DNA of 64,000 nucleotides. Origin: Shouchella clausii (GTDB taxonomy: Bacteria; Bacillota; Bacilli; Bacillales; Bacillaceae_D). A program made the translations under genes and the position numbers. Of this stretch, positions 18,068-27,282 are shown piece by piece. The notes below the pieces were generated by a model. It did not search any database, was not told where the DNA came from, and worked only from the letters and a program-made list of their open reading frames with translations. Each line of letters opens with the position of its first letter. Position 1 is the first letter of the stretch. The DNA is taken from contig NZ_BCXJ01000002.1 in the NCBI RefSeq assembly GCF_001598215.1, positions 682,001-746,000 on the forward strand, in the 5' to 3' direction.

Positions 18068-18784
18068 ATGATGAGCAACCTTACAGCTAAACGTTTTATT
18101 GATGAGTTGCAACTCCATCAGAATGAAGCGGACAAAGAAAAAATGAAAAAATTCTTTAAGGGCTCAGACCAAAACACGACGTGCTTTGGGTTAAATATGC
18201 GTACCGTGTTCCAAATTGCCAAGCAATTTACGGACATGCCCCTAACAGAAATAGAACAGCTCTTAGAAAATAATTATTATGAAGTAAGAATGGGCGCCGT
18301 CAGCATTATGGATTTCCAGGCCAAGAAAAAGAAGCTCACAGATGAACATAGACAGGCCTTGTACGACCTTTACATTCATAGGCATGACCGTATCAACAAT
18401 TGGGATTTTGTCGACCGTGCCGCTCCTTCTGTAGTCGGAACCTATCTGCTGGATAAACCCAAAGATAAGCTGTACGAAATGGCGCATTCCCCGAATATTT
18501 GGGAGCGGAGAACGGCGATTGTAAGTACGTTAAGCTTTATTAAAAACGGCCGTTTGGAAGATACATTTGCTATTGCTGAAATACTTGTCAACGATAAAGA
18601 AGAGTTAATCAACAAAGCGGTTGGCAGTTTTATTCGTGAAGCCGGTAAAAGGGACGAGGAAAAATTAAAATCATTCTTGAATAAACATGCCCGTACAATG
18701 CCTCGGGTTACGCTTAGATATGCGATTGAGAAGTTTGATAAAAGCACACGGGACTACTATTTACGTTTAAAAAAGAACGAATGA
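18068..18784 (+). CDS. DNA alkylation repair protein, AlkD-like HEAT-repeat glycosylase
   Basis: This 238-residue protein is all-helical. It has the AlkD-family opening (FIDELQLHQNEADKEKMKKFF, then GLNMRTVFQIAKQF) and the central motifs NNWDFVDRAAPSVVGTYL and WERRTAIVSTLSFI. In AlkD the NWD.VD and ERR.A.. residues form the DNA-facing concave surface that lets bulky or cationic alkylated bases be excised. AAAAGGAG lies six bases before the ATG. Directly downstream is a T-box-controlled serS, and a decayed copy of the same pair lies at 23763-24704, so the two genes probably travel together. Confidence 0.82.
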   Translation: MMSNLTAKRFIDELQLHQNEADKEKMKKFFKGSDQNTTCFGLNMRTVFQIAKQFTDMPLTEIEQLLENNYYEVRMGAVSIMDFQAKKKKLTDEHRQALYDLYIHRHDRINNWDFVDRAAPSVVGTYLLDKPKDKLYEMAHSPNIWERRTAIVSTLSFIKNGRLEDTFAIAEILVNDKEELINKAVGSFIREAGKRDEEKLKSFLNKHARTMPRVTLRYAIEKFDKSTRDYYLRLKKNE

Positions 18785-18867
18785 AGAAGCAGGTCATCTA
18801 AGAAAGCAGCAGCCTGTACAGTCCGAACTTTTCTCATTATGCGCTTGAATACAATCCGTAGTCTGCG

Positions 18868-19075
18868 CTATACTATAGAAAATAACGACATTAGGCCAAT
18901 GAAGAGAATCCAACTCGGAGGCGTTTTCGTCAAGGGGAAGCCGTTCCCCCTAAGTTAACCGGACCCGCCCGTTACCGCGGAACTAAGTGGATTGGACAGT
19001 TATGCTGTTCGGTCAATTTGGGTGGCACCGCGAGAAAAGCGCTCCTCGTCCCAATCGGACGAGAGCGCTTTTTTG
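18868..19075 (+). promoter_or_regulatory. T-box leader of serS
   Basis: The leader shows the T-box order: a folded 5' part, then CCGTTACCGCGGAACTAAGT, and the conserved T-box TTTGGGTGGCACCGCG (19017-19032). A strong terminator follows, pairing AAAAGCGCTCCTCGTCC with its complement (19035-19073). Uncharged tRNA binding should open an antiterminator and allow serS transcription. The specifier codon should be a serine codon, but I could not place it with certainty because stem I could not be folded by eye. Confidence 0.93.
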
Positions 19076-19103
19076 TATTCTCATTAAAAAGGAGTGCGTT
19101 GCC

Positions 19104-20381
19104 ATGTTGGACATCAAATGGATTAGGCAAAACCAAGCGGAAGTGCAAACGATCGCGGACCAAAAGGGAATCCCCATCTCCATCCCTCAATTAGTTAAAT
19201 ACGATGACAGACGGCGAGCCCTACTCCACGAGTTGGAGCAGCTGCGGCAAGATCGGAATCGGCTCAGCCAAGAAATCAGCGTGTTCATGCGGAGCAATGA
19301 GCCTGAGAAAGTTGACCACCACAAAAAACGTGTGAAAGAAATCAATCAACGTTTACACACTATTGAAGAGGAGTATAAAGAAGTCGAGAACCACTATAAA
19401 CAGCTCATGCTTTATGTACCTAATGTCGTGTCACCAGATACGCCGGTAGGCGGCTCCGATGATGACAATGTAGAGATAAAACGGGTCGGCAAACCGACAA
19501 CGTTTGCTTTTGAACCAAAAGATCATGTAGCGCTTGGAAAGCTCCATCAGATGATCGATATCCCCCGCGGCGTTAAGACTGCCGGCAGCCGCAATTACTA
19601 CTTGACGGGTATGGGAGCGATCTTGCACCGGGCAGTGCAGCAGTTGGCCATTGACGTGTTGGTCCAAAAAGGCTTCAAGCTGCTTGAAGTGCCGCTCATG
19701 GTCCGGACAGAGGCCTTGCTGAATACCGCACACTTCCCGCTTAGCCAAGACCAAACATTTAAAATGGCAGAGGAGGACAGATGGCTGGTGGGAACGTCTG
19801 AAGTGCCCCTTGTGTCGTATTACGACCATGAAATGGTAGACGTCGCAGAGCCGATCAGACTTGCTGCCGTCTCTACCTGCTTCCGTAACGAAGTGGGATC
19901 AGCAGGAAAAGACGTTCATGGCTTGTACCGGTTGCATCAGTTTGCAAAAGTCGAGCAAGTGATTTTGTGTGAAGCTAATTTGGATACATCGGAACAGCTC
20001 TTTCAAGAGATCACGGCCAATGCGGAGGAGATCCTGTCGCTCCTTGAGCTTCCTTATCGCATCGTGGCCGTATGCACCGGCGACATGTCCCAAAAAACCT
20101 ACAAACAATGGGACATCGAGACCTGGATGCCAAGCCGGCAAGCGTACGGAGAGACTCATTCGGCCTCCAATTTGCTGGATTTTCAAGCCCGCCGCTCAAA
20201 CATTCGCTACCGGGATGGAGACGGTAAGACGCAATTTTGCTACACCTTGAATAACACGGCCATCGCTTCGCCCCGTATATTGATCCCACTGCTGGAGAAT
20301 CATCAGGAGGAAGATGGTTCCATTCGGATTCCCCAGGCTTTGCAAAAATACTTAGACGGGTTGGAACGCCTGGAGCCCTGA
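19104..20381 (+). CDS. serS: Seryl-tRNA synthetase (probably an accessory copy)
   Basis: This 425-residue class II synthetase charges tRNA-Ser. The N-terminal coiled-coil arm covers about 30-100. Motif 2 is [21 protein letters not shown] and motif 3 includes NNTAIASPRILIPLLENHQ. I use ATG 19104 because AAAAAGGAG is 10 bases upstream and it begins MLDIKWIRQNQ, the SerRS start; frames opening at 18987 run through the T-box. Residues differ from the common housekeeping form (GLYRLHQF rather than GLIRQHQF). The gene lies in an accessory region, so it is probably a second SerRS, perhaps resistant to a serine-analogue inhibitor. Confidence 0.93.
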   Translation: MLDIKWIRQNQAEVQTIADQKGIPISIPQLVKYDDRRRALLHELEQLRQDRNRLSQEISVFMRSNEPEKVDHHKKRVKEINQRLHTIEEEYKEVENHYKQLMLYVPNVVSPDTPVGGSDDDNVEIKRVGKPTTFAFEPKDHVALGKLHQMIDIPRGVKTAGSRNYYLTGMGAILHRAVQQLAIDVLVQKGFKLLEVPLMVRTEALLNTAHFPLSQDQTFKMAEEDRWLVGTSEVPLVSYYDHEMVDVAEPIRLAAVSTCFRNEVGSAGKDVHGLYRLHQFAKVEQVILCEANLDTSEQLFQEITANAEEILSLLELPYRIVAVCTGDMSQKTYKQWDIETWMPSRQAYGETHSASNLLDFQARRSNIRYRDGDGKTQFCYTLNNTAIASPRILIPLLENHQEEDGSIRIPQALQKYLDGLERLEP

Positions 20382-20391
20382 TAGGAAGTAT

Positions 20392-20414
20392 CCGCCGGTA
20401 GAACCGGCGGTTTT
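20392..20414 (+). terminator. Intrinsic terminator after serS
   Basis: CCGCCGGT and ACCGGCGG form an 8-bp stem with a 3-base loop, followed by TTTT. It starts 11 bases after the serS stop. Confidence 0.85.
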
Positions 20415-20475
20415 CATTTCGCCTTATAAGGGCCTTTTACGATAAGCGCGTTTACTAAAGTTATTACCAGGAAGT

Positions 20476-21140
20476 TCAGTAAAACGATTTTAACTCCCGA
20501 CTTCTGCTGAACTTATATACGGCAATTAGAAAGAACATCAATGCGAAGGCCAGCAAAATAACAAGATTCAACATGATGTCACTCAGCATACTGTCCTCCT
20601 GCCGTAGACCAATCGTTTCAAGCAGCCAATATTGCGGCAAAAATTTTGCGATACTTTGAATGTAAGTCGGTATGATACTCTACCGGGAACATGCACCCGG
20701 CCAAAAGACTGGTAGGAATAATGATTAAGGTCTGCCAGGCGCTGGCCTTCATCGAATTGTCCGCAAGTGCAACGATCATGAGACAAGCTGACCGCTACTA
20801 GAGCAAAAAACATTAAAACGATAAACAGCAGCCAAGCCGATCCCCGGGCTCATATGAAAAAAGACAATCATAACGAGCAATGTTCCTCCAATTTGGAGCA
20901 TCATGACAGGCATGTTTACAACCATATTGGATGCTGTATACATATTGCCCGTTACAGGCGTGCACAACAGCCGCCGATATGTGCGGTTTCCTTTTTCTTG
21001 ATCATTATTCCGGATAAATTGAACGCGGAAAACATCATCAAAATAAGCAGATAACCAATTGACGTTGATCTTATTTGAACAGCAGACAACTGAAAATCAC
21101 TTTCGTTATATTGTTCGTATAACGCCCTGAAATCCTCCTC
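20476..21140 (-). pseudogene. ABC-2 permease remnant
   Basis: Read on the minus strand with frameshifts, the region encodes the second half of an ABC-2 permease. It starts EEDFRALYEQYNESDFQLS, then has a helix, then RRLLCTPVTGNMYTASNM (the conserved cytoplasmic motif), MLQIGGTLLVMIVF, ADNSMKASAWQTLIIIPTSL, CMFPVEY and a last helix ending FSRSRELKSFY. At least two frameshifts break it, and the N-terminus and ATPase gene are missing. It resembles LnrN-type permeases. Confidence 0.7.
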
Positions 21141-21143
21141 GCC

Positions 21144-21512
21144 TTATGCTACGTCCCCGACAGTGGAAGCCCTCTCTTCCATCCCGATGATACCCATTCC
21201 TTTAATTACTTGCCTTTCACCATTGCCGTGATCGGAGATCATATATTTAATCATCGTATTCAACACCTGAATATGGACTGTCACAACGCTGGTCTGTGCA
21301 TATTTCATCGTATTTGTTAACGATTCCATCATGTTTTCCTCGAAGATCTTCCAGTGCACCGGGGCAATCATATCGAGATTGCCTTCATGCGTCAAGAAAA
21401 TTCGAATCGGTTGCGTTGCGGAAAATTGCTCGGTAAGCCGTTTCATGCGGCGCAACCCAAGCTGTTCCATGAGCGGTTTTATATTTCTGAGCATGAGACG
21501 AATGCGTTCCAC
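21144..21512 (-). pseudogene. Histidine kinase C-terminal remnant
   Basis: The fragment carries HATPase features: N-box in MMESLTNTMKYAQ, G1-like DHGNG and G2-like GMGIIGMEERAS. The sensor part and the phospho-accepting His are absent. It runs straight into the permease remnant, so a deletion probably removed a response regulator and ATPase between them. Confidence 0.65.
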
Positions 21513-21618
21513 CTACCACCCAATGAACAAAGACAGGATTTTTAAGTAATCAAATAAGAAGTAGTACAACTATGTATATCTTTCTTATTCAAAATATTGA
21601 AATGTGAATTGTTCCAGT

Positions 21619-22626
21619 TCAATTTTGACGCAAAAGCTCTGCTAAACTTGAAATTTCCTCAATAATAAGCTCTGGCTCATGATGATGCACATAATGTCCC
21701 GCATTGTCTAAAATAATTTGTTTATGGTTTGTAGACCATTCTGCCAATTCTTCCTGAGACTCCGACCACCCCTCGATCACTTGCTGACTGCTTCCCGCTG
21801 TGAACCAAATTAATGGTAGATCGCCAAGATGACCGCCATCGACCACTTTTTTGGCATTTGACTGCAGATGCAGCATTTCGTCAATGACTGTGTCATTTGA
21901 AAAATTTTTTAATAGCATCGCTAGCTGCATCTCTTTAAGTGACTCAGGAATATCTTGCCCATATCCCTCTTCTGGCTCTAGTAAGGCTTCTGCAACAGAT
22001 GGAACGTGGGACAAAACACGCAGAGTTCCACTAGTTTTCAACAATTGCATAAACTTCTGCGTTGCTTTGGAAGGTGTATGATAGGTCTTATAAAATGTCG
22101 GATTGCCTGCATCAAGCAAAACAATACCTGCGACTTCATCTGGATACGTTTGGGCAAAGCGAATAGCCTCAAGAGATGCAATTGAGTGGGCTACGAACAG
22201 ATAAGGCCCCTTCTCTCCACTTTCACGCAGGGAGGTGGACAATTCTCCCGTAATAGTATCAATATCCCTTAAAACCGATGTTTGATCACTCCAGCCATAA
22301 CCAAATCGATCATAAACGACCACTCTGGCTTGTTTGGAGAGCTTCTCATGCAGTGGATAGAAATCTACATATGGATTTTCTGTGCCATGCCCCGAAGCCA
22401 GGACAATTGTAATATCTCCTTCACCTTGTGTGTATACATGCATCTGTTGCCCATCAAGATCAACCATTTTGCCTACTGGCGGATTTTGGATCGCATCGGC
22501 CTTCAAGCTCTGATGTTGGTAGATGAAACCCGCGCTTCCTAATACAACCACCAATATCATAATGAGCACGAGTTGGAACCATCGTTTCTCCATCCATTTT
22601 TTCTTTTCTTCTAAAATGATAATCAT
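21619..22626 (-). CDS. Membrane-anchored alpha/beta hydrolase
   Basis: This 335-residue protein has an N-terminal transmembrane helix (about 16-36) and an outward-facing alpha/beta hydrolase domain. The oxyanion region reads VLASGHGTENP. The nucleophile elbow is VAHSIAS, with Ala instead of the usual first Gly of GxSxG. A late Asp lies in GIVLLDAGNP and the catalytic His in NAGHYVHHHEPE. Substrate is unknown. It is divergent from an HTH regulator, and a 7-4-7 palindrome lies between the starts. The start is uncertain: an ATG at 22593 is also possible. Confidence 0.8.
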   Translation of the reverse strand: MIIILEEKKKWMEKRWFQLVLIMILVVVLGSAGFIYQHQSLKADAIQNPPVGKMVDLDGQQMHVYTQGEGDITIVLASGHGTENPYVDFYPLHEKLSKQARVVVYDRFGYGWSDQTSVLRDIDTITGELSTSLRESGEKGPYLFVAHSIASLEAIRFAQTYPDEVAGIVLLDAGNPTFYKTYHTPSKATQKFMQLLKTSGTLRVLSHVPSVAEALLEPEEGYGQDIPESLKEMQLAMLLKNFSNDTVIDEMLHLQSNAKKVVDGGHLGDLPLIWFTAGSSQQVIEGWSESQEELAEWSTNHKQIILDNAGHYVHHHEPELIIEEISSLAELLRQN

Positions 22627-22647
22627 CCTACTTTCATTTAATATCCG

Positions 22648-22665
22648 TTCATTCGTATGAATGAA
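22648..22665. promoter_or_regulatory. Palindromic operator candidate between divergent genes
   Basis: TTCATTCGTATGAATGAA has perfect 7-bp arms around a 4-bp centre. It lies 22 bp upstream of the hydrolase start and 93 bp upstream of the HTH gene, a natural site for that regulator. Confidence 0.5.
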
Positions 22666-22757
22666 ATTCTTGCAATAAAAGTTTCGTCATGCTATTATCA
22701 TTTTATAAAATAGTAATAACATGTCAAGCTGTTATTTACAAATACGAGAGGTTACCT

Positions 22758-23321
22758 ATGAAAAAAGCCGATTTACTACTTCATCCCGTACGCATGCGAA
22801 TAATTCAGCAGTTGCTTATGGAAGAATCTCAGACGATTTTACAATTGGCTGAAGCACTTGGAGACGTGCCGCAAGCGACCCTGTACCGCCATATGAAGCT
22901 GATGTTGGAAGCTCAATTAATTGAAGTCGTCCAGATTAACAAGATACACGGTCAAGAAGAACGCGTCTATGCAGCTGTAAAAGAAAACTTGTCCATTTCG
23001 GGAAGCGAAGCATACTCCGCTTCTCAAGAGGAGCATATGCGATACTTCTCCATCTTCCATGCCAATCTTCTGCAACAAGCAACCACTTATCTGAGTAAAA
23101 CATCGGCGGAGCACTATGAGACGGATGGCTTCGGCTACTGGAATGCGCCGCTCCATATGTCGGATGAAGAATTCGCGTCATTTGTTTCTGGTATTAATGA
23201 ACTGCTGGAGCAGGTTGCGGCGAACAAGCCAACACCTGAGAGAAAAACGCGTCTATTTGCTTCTATGATGATTCCCCTACTTCAAAACCAACAAGTAAAG
23301 GAGAGTAACGATGAATATTGA
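22758..23321 (+). CDS. ArsR-like winged-helix transcriptional regulator
   Basis: This 187-residue regulator has an N-terminal winged helix (about 1-85): MKKADLLLHPVRMRIIQQLL, LAEALGDVPQATLYRHMKLM and a wing EERVYAA. A helical C-terminal part (about 95-185) is probably for ligand binding or dimerisation. The start at 22758 is chosen over an ATG at 22689 because the extra residues lack HTH homology and GAGAGG lies upstream of 22758. Its 3' end overlaps the next gene by 11 bases. It probably controls the divergent hydrolase and itself. Confidence 0.8.
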   Translation: MKKADLLLHPVRMRIIQQLLMEESQTILQLAEALGDVPQATLYRHMKLMLEAQLIEVVQINKIHGQEERVYAAVKENLSISGSEAYSASQEEHMRYFSIFHANLLQQATTYLSKTSAEHYETDGFGYWNAPLHMSDEEFASFVSGINELLEQVAANKPTPERKTRLFASMMIPLLQNQQVKESNDEY

Positions 23322-23670
23322 ATTTCAGTTTGACCCTACTAAAGTTGTCTTGACGTTTTCAGGGCTAGCAGCCATTACAGGTTTTAAGCGACAATTGACG
23401 ATTCCTTATAGTGCGATTAAATCTGTGCAGGCTGGGTCTTTCCATGAACGCGTTACGGCATTACCAACTGGAGGTGTCTCACTACCCTTTTACCGAACAG
23501 GACGCTTTTTTCATAACGGAAAGCGGACATTTATGGCTTACTCGAAACGACATTCGACTATAATCCTCGAATTGGATCCCTCGTCTTTGTACGAGCGTAT
23601 TGTTGTGGAAACACATCAACCTGAGCAAATCAAGCAGCAGTTGATGGATCGTTGTTCGCATTTATTTTAA
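23311..23670 (+). CDS. Small PH-like domain protein of unknown function
   Basis: This 119-residue protein is predicted to be mainly beta strands with a final helix: FKRQLTIPYSAIKSVQAG, then FMAYSKRHSTIILELD, then a C-terminal helix ending in QLMDRCSHLF. The strand and helix order, and the family-like phrase IPYSAIKSV, resemble bacterial PH-like domains. It overlaps the upstream regulator gene by 11 bases with its ribosome site AAAGGAGAG inside that gene, so the two are co-translated. No enzymatic motif is seen. Confidence 0.65.
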   Translation: MNIEFQFDPTKVVLTFSGLAAITGFKRQLTIPYSAIKSVQAGSFHERVTALPTGGVSLPFYRTGRFFHNGKRTFMAYSKRHSTIILELDPSSLYERIVVETHQPEQIKQQLMDRCSHLF

Positions 23671-23762
23671 AGAGTAATTCGAGATTTCAGCAACACAAGA
23701 GAAATATGGAATTCTTAGTTTGCTATACGATTATTCCACCAATCGAAAGGCGTTCTGAAAAC

Positions 23763-24200
23763 ATGAGTACTCTTACCGCTGAACGCTTTATACATGAATT
23801 ACAGCAGCACCAAAATGAAGCAGGAAACAAAAATTCAAAAATGTTTAAAGACTCAGATGAAAACACAAAGTGCCTAGGTCTCAACATGCGCACAGTCTTC
23901 CAAATTGCCAAGCAATTTACGGAAATGCCTTAACGGAAGTCGAACGACTTCTGAAGAGCGATTATTATGAAGTGAGAATGAGCGCCGTCAGTGTCATGGA
24001 TTTTCAGGCTAAGAAAAAGAAACTAATGAATCAATAAAGCTGTCGCAGTTTTTATTCGCGAAGCCGTCAAAAAAGACGAAGATAAGCTGAAGTCTTTCCT
24101 GGATAAGCACGCCCGCACCATGCCACGAACGACTCTAAGATACGCAATCGAGAAGTACAAAAGACTACAAATTGTGGACGTCACTAAGCCATCCGACTAG
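23763..24200 (+). pseudogene. Decayed alkD-like copy
   Basis: MSTLTAERFIHELQQHQNEA matches the intact AlkD-like protein at 18068. It then shifts frame near 23933 (KQFTEMP to LTEVERLL), continues to MDFQAKKKKL and stops. An internal deletion of over 300 bp follows, and the C-terminus resumes as VFIREAVKKDEDKLKSF and KHARTMPRTTLRYAIEKY. It is non-functional. Confidence 0.85.
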
Positions 24201-24704
<504 letters not shown>

Positions 24705-24709
24705 AAGCC

Positions 24710-24733
24710 AGCCCCTCTGTGGACAGAGGGGCT
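24710..24733 (+). terminator. Hairpin after the decayed serS copy
   Basis: AGCCCCTCTGT pairs with ACAGAGGGGCT, an 11-bp stem. The trailing T-run is short, so strength is uncertain. Confidence 0.7.
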
Positions 24734-24784
24734 GCAGGTTTTATGATCCGGACACATCGAGCAAGGGAGTCTGTCCGCTTGAGA

Positions 24785-25705
24785 CTAATCCCTGCTATTT
24801 TTCCAGGCCGTATAAGCGATTGTAAAAACGGCGGCAACCAGAAACACTAACCACCCAGGATGCCAAGCATTCCAAATAAAACCGATTGCCAGAAAAATAA
24901 CAGTCGCCAAGGGCCAAATTACCGCATGAATCCAGCCATGTTTGCTCAATTGCTCATATTTCTCATATTCCTTTACATATTCTTCATTGTTAGTAACCAA
25001 TCGTTCGCATTCCATTGCCGACCCTGCAATAATGAACAAGTACACTGCAAATGCCCATGTCAGCGGCATTAGGGCTAAGAGGGGATCTCTGTCTGTATGA
25101 TCTGTGTCGTTAGTCAAAAAAGGGATCCCAAAACTTAATATAATGATTACAATTCCGGTAACGATTAATATTCCATACCTTTTACGGTTGGCCAAGCTTT
25201 TCTGTCTAAAATCTTGAATAAACGAATCATCAAAAACTAATGGTTGTGTTTCAAGTTCCTTGTACGCTTTTACGCTTAAGCCTTGCCACACTAAGATGGC
25301 CACTCCAACAGCAACAACCATCATAAACAACACATAGCCAAAAGCTTCTTGAAAAAACATAGGCAATACGATCGAGGCGATAAGAACAGCCACTCCAGCT
25401 GCGATTTTTTTTGCACCCTGCTTCTTATTTAAAAGATAGGCTTCCACAACTTCCTGACTGGCATAGTAGCCTTCCTCAGTCGTCCCTTGTTCCCCAAGGG
25501 GCTGATCTTCCTCTTTTAATAAGTAATCGAGTGAAACCTGGAATAACCTGCTCATCTTCACGAGCTTTTCTGTTTCCGGATAACCTTGACCGTTCTCCCA
25601 TTTACTTACCGCTTGTCTGGAGACTTGAAGCTTCTCGGCAAATTCTTCTTGGGACCATCCTTTTTGCGCTCTCAGTTTTTTTAATTTTCGATAAAATTCC
25701 ATTCT
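24785..25705 (-). CDS. XRE-family HTH regulator with C-terminal membrane domain
   Basis: This 306-residue protein has an N-terminal Cro/cI-type HTH (about 1-62): LKKLRAQKGWSQEEFAEKL, QVSRQAVSKWENG and LVKMSRLFQVSLDYLLKEE. After a linker it has about six transmembrane segments in pairs (about 85-125, 170-215 and 255-300). HTH domains tethered to membrane helices occur in Bacillus sensors of cell-envelope or lantibiotic stress, but the target here is unknown. Start 25705 is chosen because GAGGTGAAGAGA precedes it and the HTH begins at once; an upstream ATG at 25750 adds unrelated residues. Confidence 0.82.
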   Translation of the reverse strand, partial: RMEFYRKLKKLRAQKGWSQEEFAEKLQVSRQAVSKWENGQGYPETEKLVKMSRLFQVSLDYLLKEEDQPLGEQGTTEEGYYASQEVVEAYLLNKKQGAKKIAAGVAVLIASIVLPMFFQEAFGYVLFMMVVAVGVAILVWQGLSVKAYKELETQPLVFDDSFIQDFRQKSLANRKRYGILIVTGIVIIILSFGIPFLTNDTDHTDRDPLLALMPLTWAFAVYLFIIAGSAMECERLVTNNEEYVKEYEKYEQLSKHGWIHAVIWPLATVIFLAIGFIWNAWHPGWLVFLVAAVFTIAYTAWKNSRD

Positions 25706-25758
25706 CTTCACCTCAACCTTATCGTAAACAAGTCGCTCCTTTACGGCCACCTACTTAT

Positions 25759-25788
25759 GGTTGCAAAGGTGTCAGTTTGGGGTTGCAA
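25759..25788. promoter_or_regulatory. Direct repeat upstream of the XRE gene
   Basis: GGTTGCAA occurs at 25759-25766 and 25781-25788, 22 bp apart (two helix turns), upstream of the XRE-gene start. This is a possible autoregulatory site. Confidence 0.35.
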
Positions 25789-26039
25789 TTGCCGTTATTT
25801 TGCGTAGCATCGCGGTTTATCCCCTTGCATTCGATGTTTTACCGGAACGATACCGTACAAATGGTCACCCCGGTTCTGCCATTTTATCTTAATCGTCATA
25901 AACACTTACTAACGATCGAATTCCCATATTTTTACACCAACAAAAATGACCTTCAGTTTATTTTTAACACCGAACGATTTGGAAGGCAACTATTCGATTA
26001 ACCGTCCTTTTAACCTTCTTCCTGGACTAAAGCCTAATC
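25789..26039. other. Gene-free stretch
   Basis: About 250 bp of AT-rich sequence between the XRE gene and the ABC remnant. I see no coding pattern with a ribosome site and no strong hairpin. Confidence 0.5.
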
Positions 26040-26590
26040 AATTTGCTTTTCGAAAAGCTCCTTCTCCATAATAATGTCGAACGCGTCAGGAATTTTCCCG
26101 TTCGGCACATGCCAGCTGTGGGCCCGCTCGACCGTATAGCTTGGCAAACATTCCATCTGAAGCACGAAACTCTGCTGAAAATCCAATCTCTTCCACCCGC
26201 CCAGCCTCAAAAGCGACGGCTTGATCCGCTGCCGCAAGCGTGACTGGTCTGTGAGCAATGACGATTACTGTTCTGCAACGGTCGCGTGCCCGGCTTCGTT
26301 AAGCTCCTCGCTCGAAGCGTCTTAGCGCGCAAGCCAAACGTTCTCTTCAATCGAGGAGTCGAACAGATATACCTCTTAGACACGATCACGATATCGTTCA
26401 ACAAGACACCAGGATCAAACCGCCGAATGTACAGTACACATCCGGTTATCAGCATCGAAAAACCGCGTAATTAGCCGTATGACGGTCGTCTTGATCCGAA
26501 AGGTCCGATTAGCGCTGTCGTACTGGAACCGGCGTGCGCTCAAAGTCAAGACATTTTGGGAACAGAGCGTAACCTCTTCCATGTTTTTTA
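26040..26590 (-). pseudogene. ABC exporter ATPase remnant
   Basis: Read on the minus strand with several frameshifts, the region gives a degraded Walker A (TTALIGPFGSRR), TTVIRLITRFFD, IRRFDPGVLLNDIVIVSK, EVYLFDSSIEENVWLAR, the H-loop RTVIVIAHRPVTLAAADQAV and AFEAGRVEEIG. This is the nucleotide-binding domain of an MsbA/multidrug-type exporter. Signature and Walker B are missing, so a piece has also been deleted. Confidence 0.72.
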
Positions 26591-26595
26591 CTTGC

Positions 26596-26625
26596 TTGCC
26601 TTCTATCGTCTTTTCGTTTTATAAT
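26596..26625 (+). promoter_or_regulatory. Promoter of the TetR-GNAT operon
   Basis: TTGCCT (26596-26601) and TATAAT (26620-26625) are separated by 18 bp, immediately before a palindromic operator. Confidence 0.65.
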
Positions 26626-26627
26626 TA

Positions 26628-26647
26628 ATGAGTAAAATTTCACTCAT
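26628..26647. promoter_or_regulatory. TetR operator candidate
   Basis: ATGAGTAAAATTTCACTCAT is a near-perfect 20-bp palindrome (one mismatched pair) placed just after the -10 box and before the tetR start. This fits autorepression. Confidence 0.65.
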
Positions 26648-26672
26648 AAAAAATGAGGAGGCAACTACAGCT

Positions 26673-27281
26673 ATGCCCCGTACCAAAAAACAATTCGAAG
26701 AAATGCGTAGCGCAACTCGTGATAAAATTCAATCTGCCGCCATGCACCTGTTTGTTCATCAAGGTTATGGCTCAACGAATGTGCAGCAAATTGCCGATGT
26801 AGCGGGTATCAGCATTGGCTTGTTATACCGACATTATAAAAACAAAGAAGTCCTTTTCCATGAGTTAGTGGATTTCGCCATGGCCGGGCTGCAAGCAGTA
26901 GTTGATTCATTCCGCACGGGGGATTCACCTAAAAAACAACTTGAGCAATTTGTAAAAGAAATATATAGCGATTTGTCCACAAGTGACGACCTTGCCAACT
27001 TGATGGTTCTGATGACACAGTCCTTCTTCTCAGGAGGTGCCAGCCAGAAACATCATGAAATCGTGGGACTGAATCAACAAATGCTGGAGGCGACAGCTGA
27101 TTTAATCAAAAGAGGACAGGAAAAAAATGAATTTAAGGAAGGACCACCGGATGAAATGGCGATGTACTTTTTTTCAACTATACAGGGACTGGCCATTATG
27201 AAAATGACATTAAAAGAACGATTTATAATGCCTTCTGTACAAATCATTATTGCTGGACTTTCTAAGGAAGGAGAAAAATAG
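26673..27281 (+). CDS. TetR-family transcriptional regulator
   Basis: This 202-residue regulator has an N-terminal TetR HTH: IQSAAMHLFVHQGYGSTNVQQIADVAGISIGLLYRHYKNKEVLFHE in parts, covering about 18-62. A helical ligand domain makes up the rest. The start at 26673 follows GAGGAGG; an upstream ATG at 26628 lies inside the operator palindrome. The stop is one base before the acetyltransferase start, so the two genes are coupled. The inducer is unknown. Confidence 0.87.
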   Translation: MPRTKKQFEEMRSATRDKIQSAAMHLFVHQGYGSTNVQQIADVAGISIGLLYRHYKNKEVLFHELVDFAMAGLQAVVDSFRTGDSPKKQLEQFVKEIYSDLSTSDDLANLMVLMTQSFFSGGASQKHHEIVGLNQQMLEATADLIKRGQEKNEFKEGPPDEMAMYFFSTIQGLAIMKMTLKERFIMPSVQIIIAGLSKEGEK

Positions 27282-27282
27282 C

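Noticed and set aside
18987-19103. Longer serS start
   Set aside because: The extension reads through the T-box and terminator, and a strong ribosome site precedes the ATG at 19104.
25411-26001. Plus-strand frame of 196 codons
   Set aside because: Most of it overlaps the XRE-type gene on the other strand, and it has no recognised domain.
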